Source of the DNA: CAKSNH01 sp964422725
GTDB taxonomy: Bacteria; Bacillota; Clostridia; UBA1381
NCBI GenBank assembly: GCA_964422725.1
Contig: CAYRCC010000010.1
Location: 1-57,789 of the forward strand
Length of the DNA stretch: 57,789 nucleotides
Direction of reading: 5' to 3'
Each line of letters begins with the position of its first letter. Position 1 is the stretch's first letter. Under the pieces are notes generated by a model, which made no database searches, was not told the DNA's origin, and saw only the letters and a list, made by a program, of their open reading frames with translations. The position numbers were made by a program, and so were the translations under genes. This document shows positions 7,042 to 15,770 of the stretch, piece after piece.

Positions 7042-7920
7042 CTACTTCTTTTTAACAGCTCTCAGCTCTATATAACCGCGACTGCCGCGCGGCTCCAGCT
7101 GAATACGTGCGGCACTGTCGTCCCACATATAACCAATCACAGCGGGGTCATAGTCATTCACAGCCTGCTGAAGTGCGGAAATTGCATCGCAGTAATCCTC
7201 CTCCTCAAACGGTTCGCCCTGAAACATTAAGTAATCCGTTTCCGGAAATTCAATAACATCAAATCCCTCCGGCACAACACCGTTATAATCGTTCGCAACC
7301 TCAACCCCCTGTACATAAACAGACGTGTTCGGCTTTTTGAATTGTTCCGGCAGCCACAGGCACACCGGTTCGCCGCAGAGCGAATCCATACTGAGCAGTG
7401 TTCCCCATACGTCACACCCAACCTCCTCGCAGTATGCGAAGTAGTCCCCAGCCTTCACTCCGCGTTTGCAGATGACTTTACGCTCCGGCTTGTGAATAAC
7501 CTGAATAAATACATTGCTTGTTTTTTTCATAATTGTTTGTTCCTTTCTGAGTTCCCGAAATTTTGCACCGTAAGGCACAAACAGTGTGACAGGAACGGGA
7601 TTGGCGGCATACGCACTCGGACACATTCCGAATTCGCGGTTAAATGCACGCGTAAATCCGTCCACACTTCCGAAACCGAGGTCAAAAGCCGCATCAATTA
7701 TGCGTTTACGCCCGTTTTTAAGACTGAGTGCCGCTTTTGCCAAGCGAAGGCGGCGAATATAGCCGGACGGTGTCAGGCTTGTATACTCCTGAAACAGTCG
7801 GTAGGAATACCACGGCGAAAACAACGACACTTTCGCCAGCTCCGACAGCCCTATTTTTTCCTCCAAATGCTCCTCAATATAATCCTGCATACGCTGTACC
7901 GCTAAAATTTGTTCTTTCAT
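7042..7920 (-). CDS. AraC-family regulator with GyrI-like effector domain
   Basis: Transcription factor of 292 residues. The N-terminal 110 or so residues hold the two AraC helix-turn-helix motifs (LSELAKVSLFSPWYSYRLF and IIDAAFDLGFGSVDGFTRAF). The C-terminal half, from about residue 135, is a GyrI-like/SOUL-type small-molecule-binding domain with the typical closing segment IELRAV. This HTH-first order is that of Rob, BmrR-like and YdeE-like sensors that respond to drugs or amphiphiles. I start it at ATG 7920, eight bases after GAGGAG; the GTG at 7929 is too close to that site. It lies next to a multidrug-type ABC exporter on the same strand, so regulation of that exporter is possible but unproven. 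Confidence 0.88.
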   Translation of the reverse strand: MKEQILAVQRMQDYIEEHLEEKIGLSELAKVSLFSPWYSYRLFQEYTSLTPSGYIRRLRLAKAALSLKNGRKRIIDAAFDLGFGSVDGFTRAFNREFGMCPSAYAANPVPVTLFVPYGAKFRELRKEQTIMKKTSNVFIQVIHKPERKVICKRGVKAGDYFAYCEEVGCDVWGTLLSMDSLCGEPVCLWLPEQFKKPNTSVYVQGVEVANDYNGVVPEGFDVIEFPETDYLMFQGEPFEEEDYCDAISALQQAVNDYDPAVIGYMWDDSAARIQLEPRGSRGYIELRAVKKK

Positions 7921-8035
7921 ACTGCTCACCTCCTCGCGATTACAAAACTATTTTACCGCTTTTCTCAAAGAAACTCTCGACTTTTTTTGCCAAAACCGCC
8001 GCTGCCGTCCAAATCCGCACTTCATTTTTTTAAAT

Positions 8036-8076
8036 ATTTAAAAGGGATTTCGCCGTATGTATACAGCAAAATCCCT
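8036..8076 (-). terminator. Terminator of the ABC exporter operon
   Basis: Minus-strand stem AGGGATTT (8069-8076)/AAATCCCT (8043-8050), then a T/A-rich tract. Confidence 0.65.
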
Positions 8077-8092
8077 CTGATACTCAAAAAAA

Positions 8093-9973
8093 CTATTCAA
8101 GCTCAAATGCACCGGTGTACAGCTGATAATATTTACCTTTTTGGCTAATAAGTGTTTCGTGGTCACCGCGCTCTATAATCCGTCCCTGTTCCAAAACCAT
8201 TATGTTATTCGAATTTTTTACGGTTGACAGTCTGTGCGCAATGACAAACACCGTTCTGCCTTTCATAAGCGCATCCATACCGCGCTGTACTATTGCCTCA
8301 GTTCGCGTGTCTATCGACGATGTCGCCTCGTCCATAATCATAACCGGCGGATCGGCAACCGCCGCGCGGCTGATTGCCAAAAGCTGACGCTGTCCCTGCG
8401 ACAGACTGCTTCCGTTACCCGTTATTAAAGTATTGTAACCCTCCGGCAGACGTGTTATAAAGTCGTGCGCACCGACAAGCTTTGCCGCACTTATACACTC
8501 GTCATCGGTCGCCTCCAAGCGTCCGTAGCGTATGTTGTCCATAACCGTTCCGGTAAACAGGTTTGTGTCCTGAAGTACCACACCAAGCGAACGGCGCAAA
8601 TCACCCTTTTTGATCTTGTTTATGTTTATACCGTCATAGCGGATTTTTCCGTCGGCAATGTCGTAAAATCTGTTTATCAAATTAGTAATTGTAGTCTTTC
8701 CGGCACCCGTCGCTCCGACAAACGCAACTTTCTCGCCCGGGTGTGCCTCAAGCGTTATATTGTGCAGTACAGTTTTCTTCTCGTCGTATCCGAAATCCAC
8801 ATCAAACATTTCCACATCGCCCTCAAGCTTGGTGTACGTTACCGTACCGTCCGCCTGATGCGGATGTTTCCACGCCCACACTCCGGTACGCTCAGCGCAC
8901 TCGGTCAGCTTGCCGTCAACCTCTTTTGCGTTTACAAGCGTAACGTATCCGTCATCCTGCTCAACCTCCTCGTCAAGCACCTCAAAAATACGCGCCGCTC
9001 CGGCAAGACCCATAACAACCGAATTAATCTGCGGTGATACCTGACTCACACTTCCCGAAAACTGCTTTGTCATATTCAAAAACGGCACTACAACGCTTAT
9101 ACTCAGTGCCATTCCCGATATGCTTATATTCGGCGTGCCCAACGTCAAAAACAAACCGCCCATAAACGCAACCACAACATAAAGCACATTACCTATATTG
9201 TTAAGCACAGGCATAAGCGTATTTGCGTATTTGTTTGCACGCTCCGCCTCCTCGAAAAGCATATTGTTTATACGGTCAAAATCGGCTTTGCTTTCCTCCT
9301 CGTGGCAAAACACCTTTACCACTCGCTGACCGTTCATTATCTCCTCAACAAAACCCTCTTCCTCGCCCAATGCTTTCTGCTGACGTATAAAATGTCTTGC
9401 CGAGCGTCCTCCTACCTTCTTCGTCACAACAACCATAACGGCAACTCCGCAAACCACAACCGCCGCCATAATCGCACTGTAATATATCATAATCGAAAAT
9501 ATCGAAATAACCGATACCGCCGATATAATCAGCTGCGGCATACTCTGCGATATCATCTGACGGAGTGTATCTATATCGTTTGTGTAATGACTCATTATGT
9601 CGCCGTGATTATTGGTGTCGAAATATTTTACGGGAAGATTCTGCATCTTGTTAAACATCTTGACACGAAGTTTTTTCAGCGAACCCTGTGTTATAACTGC
9701 CATAAGCTGATTGTAAACAATAGCCGACGTGATTGACAGAATATACATCACCACAAGTATTCCCACAAGGCGGAATATCTGTCCCTTTACGAGTGCCCAG
9801 TCGCCGCTCTGCCAGCTTTGTTCGATAACCGCAATAACGTTTTGCATAAATATCGACGGCAGTGCGCTTATAATCGCACTCAGAATTATGCACACAACAG
9901 CTACAGGCAAAAGTACAGGATAAAAATCAAGCAGTGTTTTCAGCAATCTCTTGATAATATTTGTTTTCTTCAT
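8093..9973 (-). CDS. ABC exporter half-transporter (catalytic-Walker B subunit)
   Basis: Type IV ABC exporter: about six transmembrane helices in residues 1-330, a clostridial insertion of about 50 residues, then an ATPase domain. It has 626 residues. Walker A is GATGAGKTT, the Q-loop VVLQDTNLF, Walker B MIMDEATSSID with catalytic Glu, and the H-loop IAHRLSTV. The signature motif is LSQGQ instead of LSGGQ. Its partner (9977-11716) has the reverse pattern, so the two should form a heterodimer with one active ATP site, like BmrCD, LmrCD or TM287/288. The start ATG 9973 follows the partner's stop by 3 bp, with GGAGG inside the partner's end. The substrate is probably drugs or lipids. Confidence 0.92.
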   Translation of the reverse strand: MKKTNIIKRLLKTLLDFYPVLLPVAVVCIILSAIISALPSIFMQNVIAVIEQSWQSGDWALVKGQIFRLVGILVVMYILSITSAIVYNQLMAVITQGSLKKLRVKMFNKMQNLPVKYFDTNNHGDIMSHYTNDIDTLRQMISQSMPQLIISAVSVISIFSIMIYYSAIMAAVVVCGVAVMVVVTKKVGGRSARHFIRQQKALGEEEGFVEEIMNGQRVVKVFCHEEESKADFDRINNMLFEEAERANKYANTLMPVLNNIGNVLYVVVAFMGGLFLTLGTPNISISGMALSISVVVPFLNMTKQFSGSVSQVSPQINSVVMGLAGAARIFEVLDEEVEQDDGYVTLVNAKEVDGKLTECAERTGVWAWKHPHQADGTVTYTKLEGDVEMFDVDFGYDEKKTVLHNITLEAHPGEKVAFVGATGAGKTTITNLINRFYDIADGKIRYDGININKIKKGDLRRSLGVVLQDTNLFTGTVMDNIRYGRLEATDDECISAAKLVGAHDFITRLPEGYNTLITGNGSSLSQGQRQLLAISRAAVADPPVMIMDEATSSIDTRTEAIVQRGMDALMKGRTVFVIAHRLSTVKNSNNIMVLEQGRIIERGDHETLISQKGKYYQLYTGAFELE

Positions 9974-9976
9974 TTT

Positions 9977-11716
9977 TTATTCCTCCTTCTGCGCTTTATT
10001 TTGAGAAACATATATCTCTCTGTAAATGTCATTGTCACGAATAAGCTCCTCGTGTGTACCTACACCGTTAATCATTCCGCCGTCCATAACAATAATCATA
10101 TCCGCATCTTCAACCGACGATGTACGCTGTGCGATTATGAATTTTGTAGTCTGCGGAATGTATTCGCGCATTGCCTGTCTGATAAGTGCGTCCGTTTTGG
10201 TGTCTACGGCACTTGTGGAGTCATCAAGGATAAGAATTTTAGGTTTTTTCAAAAGCGCACGCGCAATGCACAGTCTTTGTTTTTGTCCGCCGGAAACATT
10301 CGCACCGCCCTGCTCGATATATGTGTCGTATCCGTTCGGAAAACGCTCGATAAACTCGTCCGCCTGCGCCATCTTACAGACCTGTACCATTTCTTCGTCG
10401 GTAGCCTCTTTATTTCCCCAGCGCAGATTCTCCTTTATCGTTCCCGAAAACAGTATGTTCTTCTGCAACACTACGGCAACCTGATTTCTCAGTGTTTCGA
10501 TATCATAATCACGCACATCGACTCCGCCAACCTTTACACAGCCCTCCGTTACATCATACAATCTTGATATAAGCTGAACCAGCGTAGACTTCGACGAACC
10601 CGTTCCGCCGATAATGCCGACAGTCTGTCCCTGTTTTATATGCAAATTTATCCCCGACAGTGCCATACGCTCAGCTTTCTTTGAGTACTTAAAGCTCACA
10701 TTATCAAAATCAACCGAGCCGTCTTTCACCTCATACAAAGGATTCTCACAGTTTGTAAGCGTGCTGGTTTCGCTCAGAACCTCCGCAATTCGGCTGCACG
10801 ACTCACTTGACATCGTAATCATTACAAACACCATAGAGAGCATCATAAGGCTCATAAGCACCATAAAGCCGTATGTCAGCATTGCCGAAAGCTGACCGAC
10901 ATCAATCGACGCGCCGCGTGTGGTAATTATCGTGTACGAGCCGAATGTCAGCACAAATACCATTATAACGTTCAGACAGAACTGCATCATCGGGTTGTTA
11001 AACGCCAATATACGCTCCGCCTTTGTGAAGTCGGCACAGACATCTTCCGCCGCTTTTTCAAACTTCTCTTTTTCATAGTCCTCGCGCACATACGATTTTA
11101 CAACTCGCATCGCCTTTACGTTTTCCTGAACCGAGCTGTTAAGATTATCGTATTTTTTGAACACTTTCTTAAACAGCGGCATTACAGTCCGCGCCACAAA
11201 AAACAAGCCGCAGCCCAAAAACGGCACCGCAAAAATGAATATAAGCGCAAGCTTGCCGCCCATAATAAATCCCATAGTGAACGCAAAAATCATCATAAGC
11301 GGCGAACGTATAGCCGTTCTTATTATCATCATATATGCCATCTGCACATTGGTAACGTCCGTTGTAAGACGCGTAACCAGTGACGACGTTGAAAACTTGT
11401 CTATATTTTCAAAAGAAAAATTCTGAATACTGTAGAACAAATCTTTTCTCAGGTTCTTTGCAAGACCGCACGATGCCGTCGAACACGTAAATCCGGCAAG
11501 TGCGCCGAACGTAAGCGACAGTGCCGCCATAAGTATCAGCATTCCGCCGTAACCCGCAATAGTTTTAAGGTCGGTACCGTCTTTGATTTTATTTACAAGC
11601 TCCGCAACCATAAACGGAATTATACACTCAAGCACTACTTCCACCGCTACCAGTATCGGTGTGGCAATCGAATGTTTTTTGTATTCTCTTATGCTTTTCA
11701 ATATTTGCCTGTACAT
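9977..11716 (-). CDS. ABC exporter half-transporter (degenerate-site subunit)
   Basis: First gene of the exporter operon, 579 residues: a six-helix membrane domain, then an ATPase domain. Walker A is GGTGSSKST and the signature is canonical (VSGGQ). Walker B reads ILILDDSTSAVD, with Asp where the catalytic Glu normally sits, and the H-loop His is Gln (IIAQRTSSV). These changes mark the non-catalytic half-site of heterodimeric exporters; the intact signature serves the partner's active site. The start is ATG 11716, preceded by AGAGGG. A promoter candidate (TTGACG, 17 bp, ATATAC) lies near 11760-11790, but it is weak. Confidence 0.92.
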   Translation of the reverse strand: MYRQILKSIREYKKHSIATPILVAVEVVLECIIPFMVAELVNKIKDGTDLKTIAGYGGMLILMAALSLTFGALAGFTCSTASCGLAKNLRKDLFYSIQNFSFENIDKFSTSSLVTRLTTDVTNVQMAYMMIIRTAIRSPLMMIFAFTMGFIMGGKLALIFIFAVPFLGCGLFFVARTVMPLFKKVFKKYDNLNSSVQENVKAMRVVKSYVREDYEKEKFEKAAEDVCADFTKAERILAFNNPMMQFCLNVIMVFVLTFGSYTIITTRGASIDVGQLSAMLTYGFMVLMSLMMLSMVFVMITMSSESCSRIAEVLSETSTLTNCENPLYEVKDGSVDFDNVSFKYSKKAERMALSGINLHIKQGQTVGIIGGTGSSKSTLVQLISRLYDVTEGCVKVGGVDVRDYDIETLRNQVAVVLQKNILFSGTIKENLRWGNKEATDEEMVQVCKMAQADEFIERFPNGYDTYIEQGGANVSGGQKQRLCIARALLKKPKILILDDSTSAVDTKTDALIRQAMREYIPQTTKFIIAQRTSSVEDADMIIVMDGGMINGVGTHEELIRDNDIYREIYVSQNKAQKEE

Positions 11717-11876
11717 AAAGCATTATCCCTCTTTCCTTATTAAATATTGAATTTAAGCTTACGGTATATATTGCATAAACCGCTCCCGTCAAATCAATCC
11801 TATTTTCCAAAATCCCTCTTATACAGTATATTTAAACCGTATTTCACCTCCTTTTACAATATTTCCTTGTTAATTT

Positions 11877-12030
11877 CAGACTGTAGACTTATTGGTTTTC
11901 CCCAAACGATTTTTCCTGACTGAACACTTATTCAAAACAAAATGCTTAATCGGTTTTAACCGAAACGCATACCGCCCGCCGACGGCGAACCGTTCAATAT
12001 TCTAATCAAAACCAATAAATTTACAGTCTG
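11877..12030. repeat. MITE-like element with 23-bp terminal inverted repeats
   Basis: The left end CAGACTGTAGACTTATTG... (11877-11899) is matched by an inverted copy at 12008-12030 (hand alignment: 21 of 23 bases). The interior is non-coding with small palindromes (CGGTTTTAACCG). Related ends occur at 12274-12296, 32649 and 37894. No transposase is present, so this is a non-autonomous repeat if mobile. Confidence 0.65.
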
Positions 12031-12296
12031 AAATAAAAGTAATAAGATCGCTTTTTGAATTCTGCTGTAAACAAAAGTCAAAGTTTCCGTTGCCGGACTT
12101 GCAAAAAAATAGAATCCGACACGCAGGAATAAGGCAGACAAGCACAAAACATGCTTGTCCGAGGCTGTCGACAAAACGTCGAAAGAGGTTTCGCCAAAGC
12201 TTTGCTCAAGCCTTCTAAATTCCGATACCCAAATCGGTGTCCGCTGACAGCGAAATCCCCTAAAAATCTTATGAAAATCAATAAGTCTACAGTCTG
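12031..12296. repeat. Second segment of the composite repeat
   Basis: It ends at 12274-12296 with another inverted copy of the same end. On the minus strand the terminal 60 or so bases resemble the left part of the copy at 32649-32867, including a TTTTTAGG-GATTTCGCTGTC stretch and a GCGGACA palindrome. The interior contains several short hairpins and no gene. The remaining 12297-12455 is AT-rich with no recognisable feature. Confidence 0.55.
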
Positions 12297-12455
12297 TCAA
12301 TTAAACTGACGAAGCTTTTAACACTCCGAAAATATTTGCAATTATATCTAATTATTATAACATTGCAAATCACAAATTTCAATACATATTCTTCTATTTC
12401 GGCAAACTGCAAAAAAATCAATTTCAATTTGCGGTGCATTTGTATGTTTTTCCGA

Positions 12456-12484
12456 TTGACTAAAATTCTATTTTATGCTAATAA
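12456..12484 (+). promoter_or_regulatory. Promoter of the GT-C glycosyltransferase gene
   Basis: TTGACT (12456-12461), 17-bp spacer, TAATAA (12479-12484). Confidence 0.6.
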
Positions 12485-12600
12485 TTTCTGTAGATTGCAA
12501 ATATATTATGTATAAGGCTTAAAACATATGCAAAACCGTCGATACGGCGGCGTTTTCGCAATATATACACCAAAAAGTACTTTCGGAAAAGGAGATTTCT

Positions 12601-14004
12601 ATGCTAAGAAAAATATGCACCGCCGCGGCACTCACAGCCGCAATACTCGTATGCACCGTATCAGCCGTCGGGACACTGTCACTGACATTCAAAGCGATAT
12701 TCATTCCTGCGCCAAAGCCTGCCGGACTGCTTTGTCTTGCCGCCGCAACAGCTGTCATAGGCGTTTTTTACCTGACCGCATACAGGTGCAGACACTTTTT
12801 TCCGTGTGCGGCTGTTATTTTGACAATTGCCGCATCAGTGCGTGTACCGGCGGTACTGCTTTGGCGTATACCGCCGACATCGGATTTCCTGACTACATTT
12901 GAAATTTCAAAATCGTGCGCCGCCGTTCCGCTCGACCGCATACACACGCTCACAGACAGTTTCGGTATATACACCTCTCAATGGAGCGTACATATGCCGT
13001 TTGTTCTGTATCAAGCCGTCATAATGAAAATTTTCGGAATGAGCGCACTGCCTATTCAGCTTGCAAACTGCGCCGCCTCGGTAGTTACCGTATATTTATG
13101 TATGCTTATTTCAAAAAAGCTGTGGGGAGTCGGTTCTGGGCTTTTCAGCGGTTTTCTCGCGGCTGTGTACCCAACCTTTATATTTTTTATGCCGGTACTG
13201 TCCAATCAGCACATCGCGGCTATGTTCTTTATCCTGGCTTTATATATGTTTATATGCCGTCCGCTCAAAAATATATATCTAAATTTTACTGTCTGCGCGC
13301 TTGCACTTGCTCTGAGCCAGCTGATGCGTCCGGAAATGTATGTTGTCATAATCGCGGCTGTATGTATCTTTGTGTTTTACACATTTATCTCGGAAAAATT
13401 ATCCGCAAATACAGTTTTGCGAAACGGCAGTGTGCTGATACTTTTCACCGCTGTATTTTTCGCACTGCTGTTTGCCGTCAACTTGCTGTTAAGCAAATCC
13501 GGCATAATAAACGGAAGTATTTTTGAAAGCAATATTGCCTACAAACTGCTGGTAGGACTCAACAGTTCTTCAAACGGAATGTGGAACAGCGCCGACGCAC
13601 TGCTGATTTACGATTCACGCGCAATTAGCGACGAGTTAATGCGCCGCGTTTGCGATATATCAAGGTTGCCGCCGCTGATGCTGAAAAAGGTACTGCGCCA
13701 GTTCGGCAATTACACTTACGCGTGGTCATTTCTTACCGACACCGCATTTCATACCGCCGTATCCGGGCGCATAATCGCACCGCTTTCACAGTCCGTATCA
13801 GCCGTTACCGTAACACTTATGGTCATCGGCACGTTTTTCGGCGGCAAACGCTGTACGGATCTATTTGCGCTCTACATCATAATTGCCGGATTCGTATGTG
13901 CGTTTGCGCTGATTGAAGTACAGGACAGATACAACTACTTTATTATTCCGTTGTTTACAGTTCTTGCCGGCGGAATACTCACAGTCGGAAAACGCAGTCG
14001 CTGA
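12601..14004 (+). CDS. Multi-pass membrane glycosyltransferase, GT-C fold (PMT/ArnT-like)
   Basis: 467-residue integral membrane protein with about ten to twelve hydrophobic segments. The first extracytoplasmic loop carries PPTSDFLTTFEIS, resembling the acidic catalytic motif of GT-C enzymes that take sugars from polyprenyl-phosphate donors. Proteins of this kind glycosylate cell-wall polymers, lipids or proteins at the outer membrane face. The start is ATG 12601 with AAAGGAG upstream. It is a lone gene with its own promoter; the stop codon lies inside a 16-bp hairpin (14001-14060). The acceptor and sugar cannot be predicted. A non-catalytic membrane protein with a similar fold remains possible. 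Confidence 0.7.
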   Translation: MLRKICTAAALTAAILVCTVSAVGTLSLTFKAIFIPAPKPAGLLCLAAATAVIGVFYLTAYRCRHFFPCAAVILTIAASVRVPAVLLWRIPPTSDFLTTFEISKSCAAVPLDRIHTLTDSFGIYTSQWSVHMPFVLYQAVIMKIFGMSALPIQLANCAASVVTVYLCMLISKKLWGVGSGLFSGFLAAVYPTFIFFMPVLSNQHIAAMFFILALYMFICRPLKNIYLNFTVCALALALSQLMRPEMYVVIIAAVCIFVFYTFISEKLSANTVLRNGSVLILFTAVFFALLFAVNLLLSKSGIINGSIFESNIAYKLLVGLNSSSNGMWNSADALLIYDSRAISDELMRRVCDISRLPPLMLKKVLRQFGNYTYAWSFLTDTAFHTAVSGRIIAPLSQSVSAVTVTLMVIGTFFGGKRCTDLFALYIIIAGFVCAFALIEVQDRYNYFIIPLFTVLAGGILTVGKRSR

Positions 14005-14060
14005 ATGTTGTTACAGAGGTTAATGAGGGTGCATACAAAAACCGCTGTAACAACATTCAG
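14001..14060 (+). other. Long perfect hairpin overlapping the glycosyltransferase stop codon
   Basis: Arms CTGAATGTTGTTACAG (14001-14016) and its exact complement (14045-14060), with a further GGTT/AACC pairing inside the 28-base loop. There is no T-tract, so it is not a standard terminator; a normal one follows at 14075-14112. It may protect the mRNA 3' end or be a remnant repeat. Confidence 0.6.
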
Positions 14061-14074
14061 CGCGGTTAGGGTAC

Positions 14075-14112
14075 AAAAAAAGAACGGTTTGACTTCAAAC
14101 CGTTCTTTTTTT
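14075..14112. terminator. Bidirectional terminator (glycosyltransferase and tRNA-Glu)
   Basis: Stem AGAACGGTTT (14081-14090)/AAACCGTTCT (14097-14106), flanked by seven A and seven T. It serves the plus-strand gene and the minus-strand tRNA. Confidence 0.9.
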
Positions 14113-14130
14113 GTAGTACAACCTACTATA

Positions 14131-14205
14131 TGGTGACTCGTATGGGACTCGAACCCATGTTGCTGCCGTGAGAGGGCAGAGTCTTAACCGCTTGACCAAC
14201 GAGCC
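14131..14205 (-). tRNA. tRNA-Glu (anticodon CTC)
   Basis: Complete cloverleaf: acceptor GGCTCGT/ACGAGTC, anticodon stem CTGCC/GGCAG with loop CTCTCAC, T-arm GGTTCGAGTCC and an encoded 3' CCA. The anticodon CTC reads GAG. It has its own promoter and a terminator at 14075-14112. Confidence 0.95.
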
Positions 14206-14218
14206 ATTCGACTTAATT

Positions 14219-14247
14219 ATAATATCACAGTTTTGCATGTTTGTCAA
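14219..14247 (-). promoter_or_regulatory. Promoter of tRNA-Glu
   Basis: Minus strand TTGACA (14242-14247), 17-bp spacer, TATTAT (14219-14224). Confidence 0.8.
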
Positions 14248-14307
14248 CACTTTTTTAAAATTTATTACAATTTTTTTTGCGGATAGGTCCGGCTGTTCCC
14301 CCATACC

Positions 14308-14348
14308 AAAAAGACAGGCAAATCCGAAAAATCGGATTTGCCTGTCTT
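14308..14348 (-). terminator. Terminator of the ribosomal protein operon
   Basis: Minus-strand stem AAGACAGGCAAATCCGA (14332-14348)/TCGGATTTGCCTGTCTT (14311-14327) with loop TTTT, followed by TTT. It ends the long S10-spc-alpha transcript. Confidence 0.9.
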
Positions 14349-14372
14349 GCAAACGACACCCAAATGCCGTTA

Positions 14373-14717
14373 TCAGTCAACCAATTCAAGAATTGCCATA
14401 GGAGCAGCGTCGCCACGACGAGGACCTGTCTGGATAATTCTTGTGTAACCACCGTTTCTTTCAGCGTATTTCGGAGCAATTTCAGCGAACAGCTTTGTTA
14501 CAACGTCTTCGCTTGTGATAAACTCCAACGCCTGACGGCGAGAATGTAATGTATTTGTCTTTCCAAGAGTAATCATCTTTTCAGCCAAACTTCTTGTTTC
14601 TTTTGCTCTTGTAAGTGTAGTTTCAATTCTTCCCTTTTCCAAAAAGCTCGTCACCAAGTTGCGGAGCATAGCTTTTCTCTGGTCTGTAGGAAGATTTAAC
14701 TTTCTTGTTCCAGGCAT
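14373..14717 (-). CDS. rplQ: 50S ribosomal protein L17
   Basis: Large-subunit protein near the exit tunnel; 114 residues, the usual bacterial length. The conserved opening MPGTRKLNLPTDQRKAMLR and the closing GPRRGDAAPMAILELV identify it. The start is ATG 14717 after GGAGGG. It is the last gene of the operon, followed directly by the terminator at 14308-14348. In many Clostridia the ecfA/ecfT transporter genes come next; here they are absent and a tRNA gene follows. Confidence 0.98.
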   Translation of the reverse strand: MPGTRKLNLPTDQRKAMLRNLVTSFLEKGRIETTLTRAKETRSLAEKMITLGKTNTLHSRRQALEFITSEDVVTKLFAEIAPKYAERNGGYTRIIQTGPRRGDAAPMAILELVD

Positions 14718-14755
14718 TCAATTTCCCTCCTTTGGTTAATGTATTTAGCCTGCGA

Positions 14756-15706
14756 CTATTCCTCTTCCTTCATCAGGTAAAGACCTAGTCCGTTTAATTT
14801 GTTTATAACTTCTTCAAGCGACTTTCTGCCTAAATTTCTTACCTTCATCATATCCTCTTCGGACTTGTTTGTAAGATCCTCAACGGTATTTATTCCCGCA
14901 CGTTTCAGACAGTTATACGAACGTACTGACAAATCAAGCTCTTCAATTGTCATTTCAAGAACCTTTTCCTTCTTATTCTCGGTAGGTTCGACAATTACCT
15001 CTGTATTCTTTGCATCGTCCGACAAATCCACAAACAATCTCAGCAGATCGTTCATAATCTTAGCCGCAAGACTTATAGCCTCATCAGGCTTAATTGTGCC
15101 GTTTGTCCACAGCTCAACCATCAGCTTTTCTCTGTCGGCATACTGACCGACACGAGTGTTTTCTACCGTATAATTCACCTTTTTTATAGGTGTATAAATC
15201 GAGTCAACAGGAATAACTCCTATTATCGGCTGAAGATTTTGTTTATTCTTATCCGCAGAAACATAGCCGCGTCCCTTTGACAGCGTAAGCTCGATATAAA
15301 GTCTTGCATCGCTGTTGAGAGTGGCAATGTGCAAATCAGGATTAAAGATTTCCACATCATCGTCTGCCTTAAGATCTCCCGCTGTGACTTCGCCTGCACC
15401 TGTAGCTTCAAAATATACCGTTTTCGGGGATTCCGAATACAGCTTGAGAGCCATTTTCTTGATGTTCAGAATAATTTCCGTAACATCTTCCTTAACTCCC
15501 GGTATAGTTGAAAACTCGTGCTGCACTCCCTCAATCTTAATTGACGTAGCCGCAGCACCCGGCAATGATGAAAGCAGTATTCTGCGAAGAGAATTGCCGA
15601 GTGTTGTTCCGTAACCGCGCTCCAGCGGAGTTACGACAAATTTGCCGTAAGTTCCGTCGTCGCTGGTTTCAACACATTCTATATTAGGCTTTTCCATTTC
15701 TATCAT
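14756..15706 (-). CDS. rpoA: RNA polymerase alpha subunit
   Basis: Assembly scaffold of RNA polymerase, 316 residues. The N-terminal dimerisation domain carries GYGTTLGNSLRRILLSS (about residues 32-48). The C-terminal domain, from about 245, has the helix-hairpin-helix segment VRNLGRKSLEEV that contacts UP elements and activators. The start is ATG 15706, preceded by GGAGGG. The upstream gene is rpsD and the downstream gene rplQ, the standard alpha-operon order. Confidence 0.98.
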   Translation of the reverse strand: MIEMEKPNIECVETSDDGTYGKFVVTPLERGYGTTLGNSLRRILLSSLPGAAATSIKIEGVQHEFSTIPGVKEDVTEIILNIKKMALKLYSESPKTVYFEATGAGEVTAGDLKADDDVEIFNPDLHIATLNSDARLYIELTLSKGRGYVSADKNKQNLQPIIGVIPVDSIYTPIKKVNYTVENTRVGQYADREKLMVELWTNGTIKPDEAISLAAKIMNDLLRLFVDLSDDAKNTEVIVEPTENKKEKVLEMTIEELDLSVRSYNCLKRAGINTVEDLTNKSEEDMMKVRNLGRKSLEEVINKLNGLGLYLMKEEE

Positions 15707-15770
15707 TAAACAAACCCTCCTTCAAACAATTACATATCTATATCCAATTACCGAGGGTAACAAGAGTTTA

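Noticed and set aside
8465..9037. Long plus-strand open frame antisense to the ABC exporter
   Set aside because: It mirrors conserved codons of the exporter on the other strand, has no ribosome-binding site and an unnatural composition.
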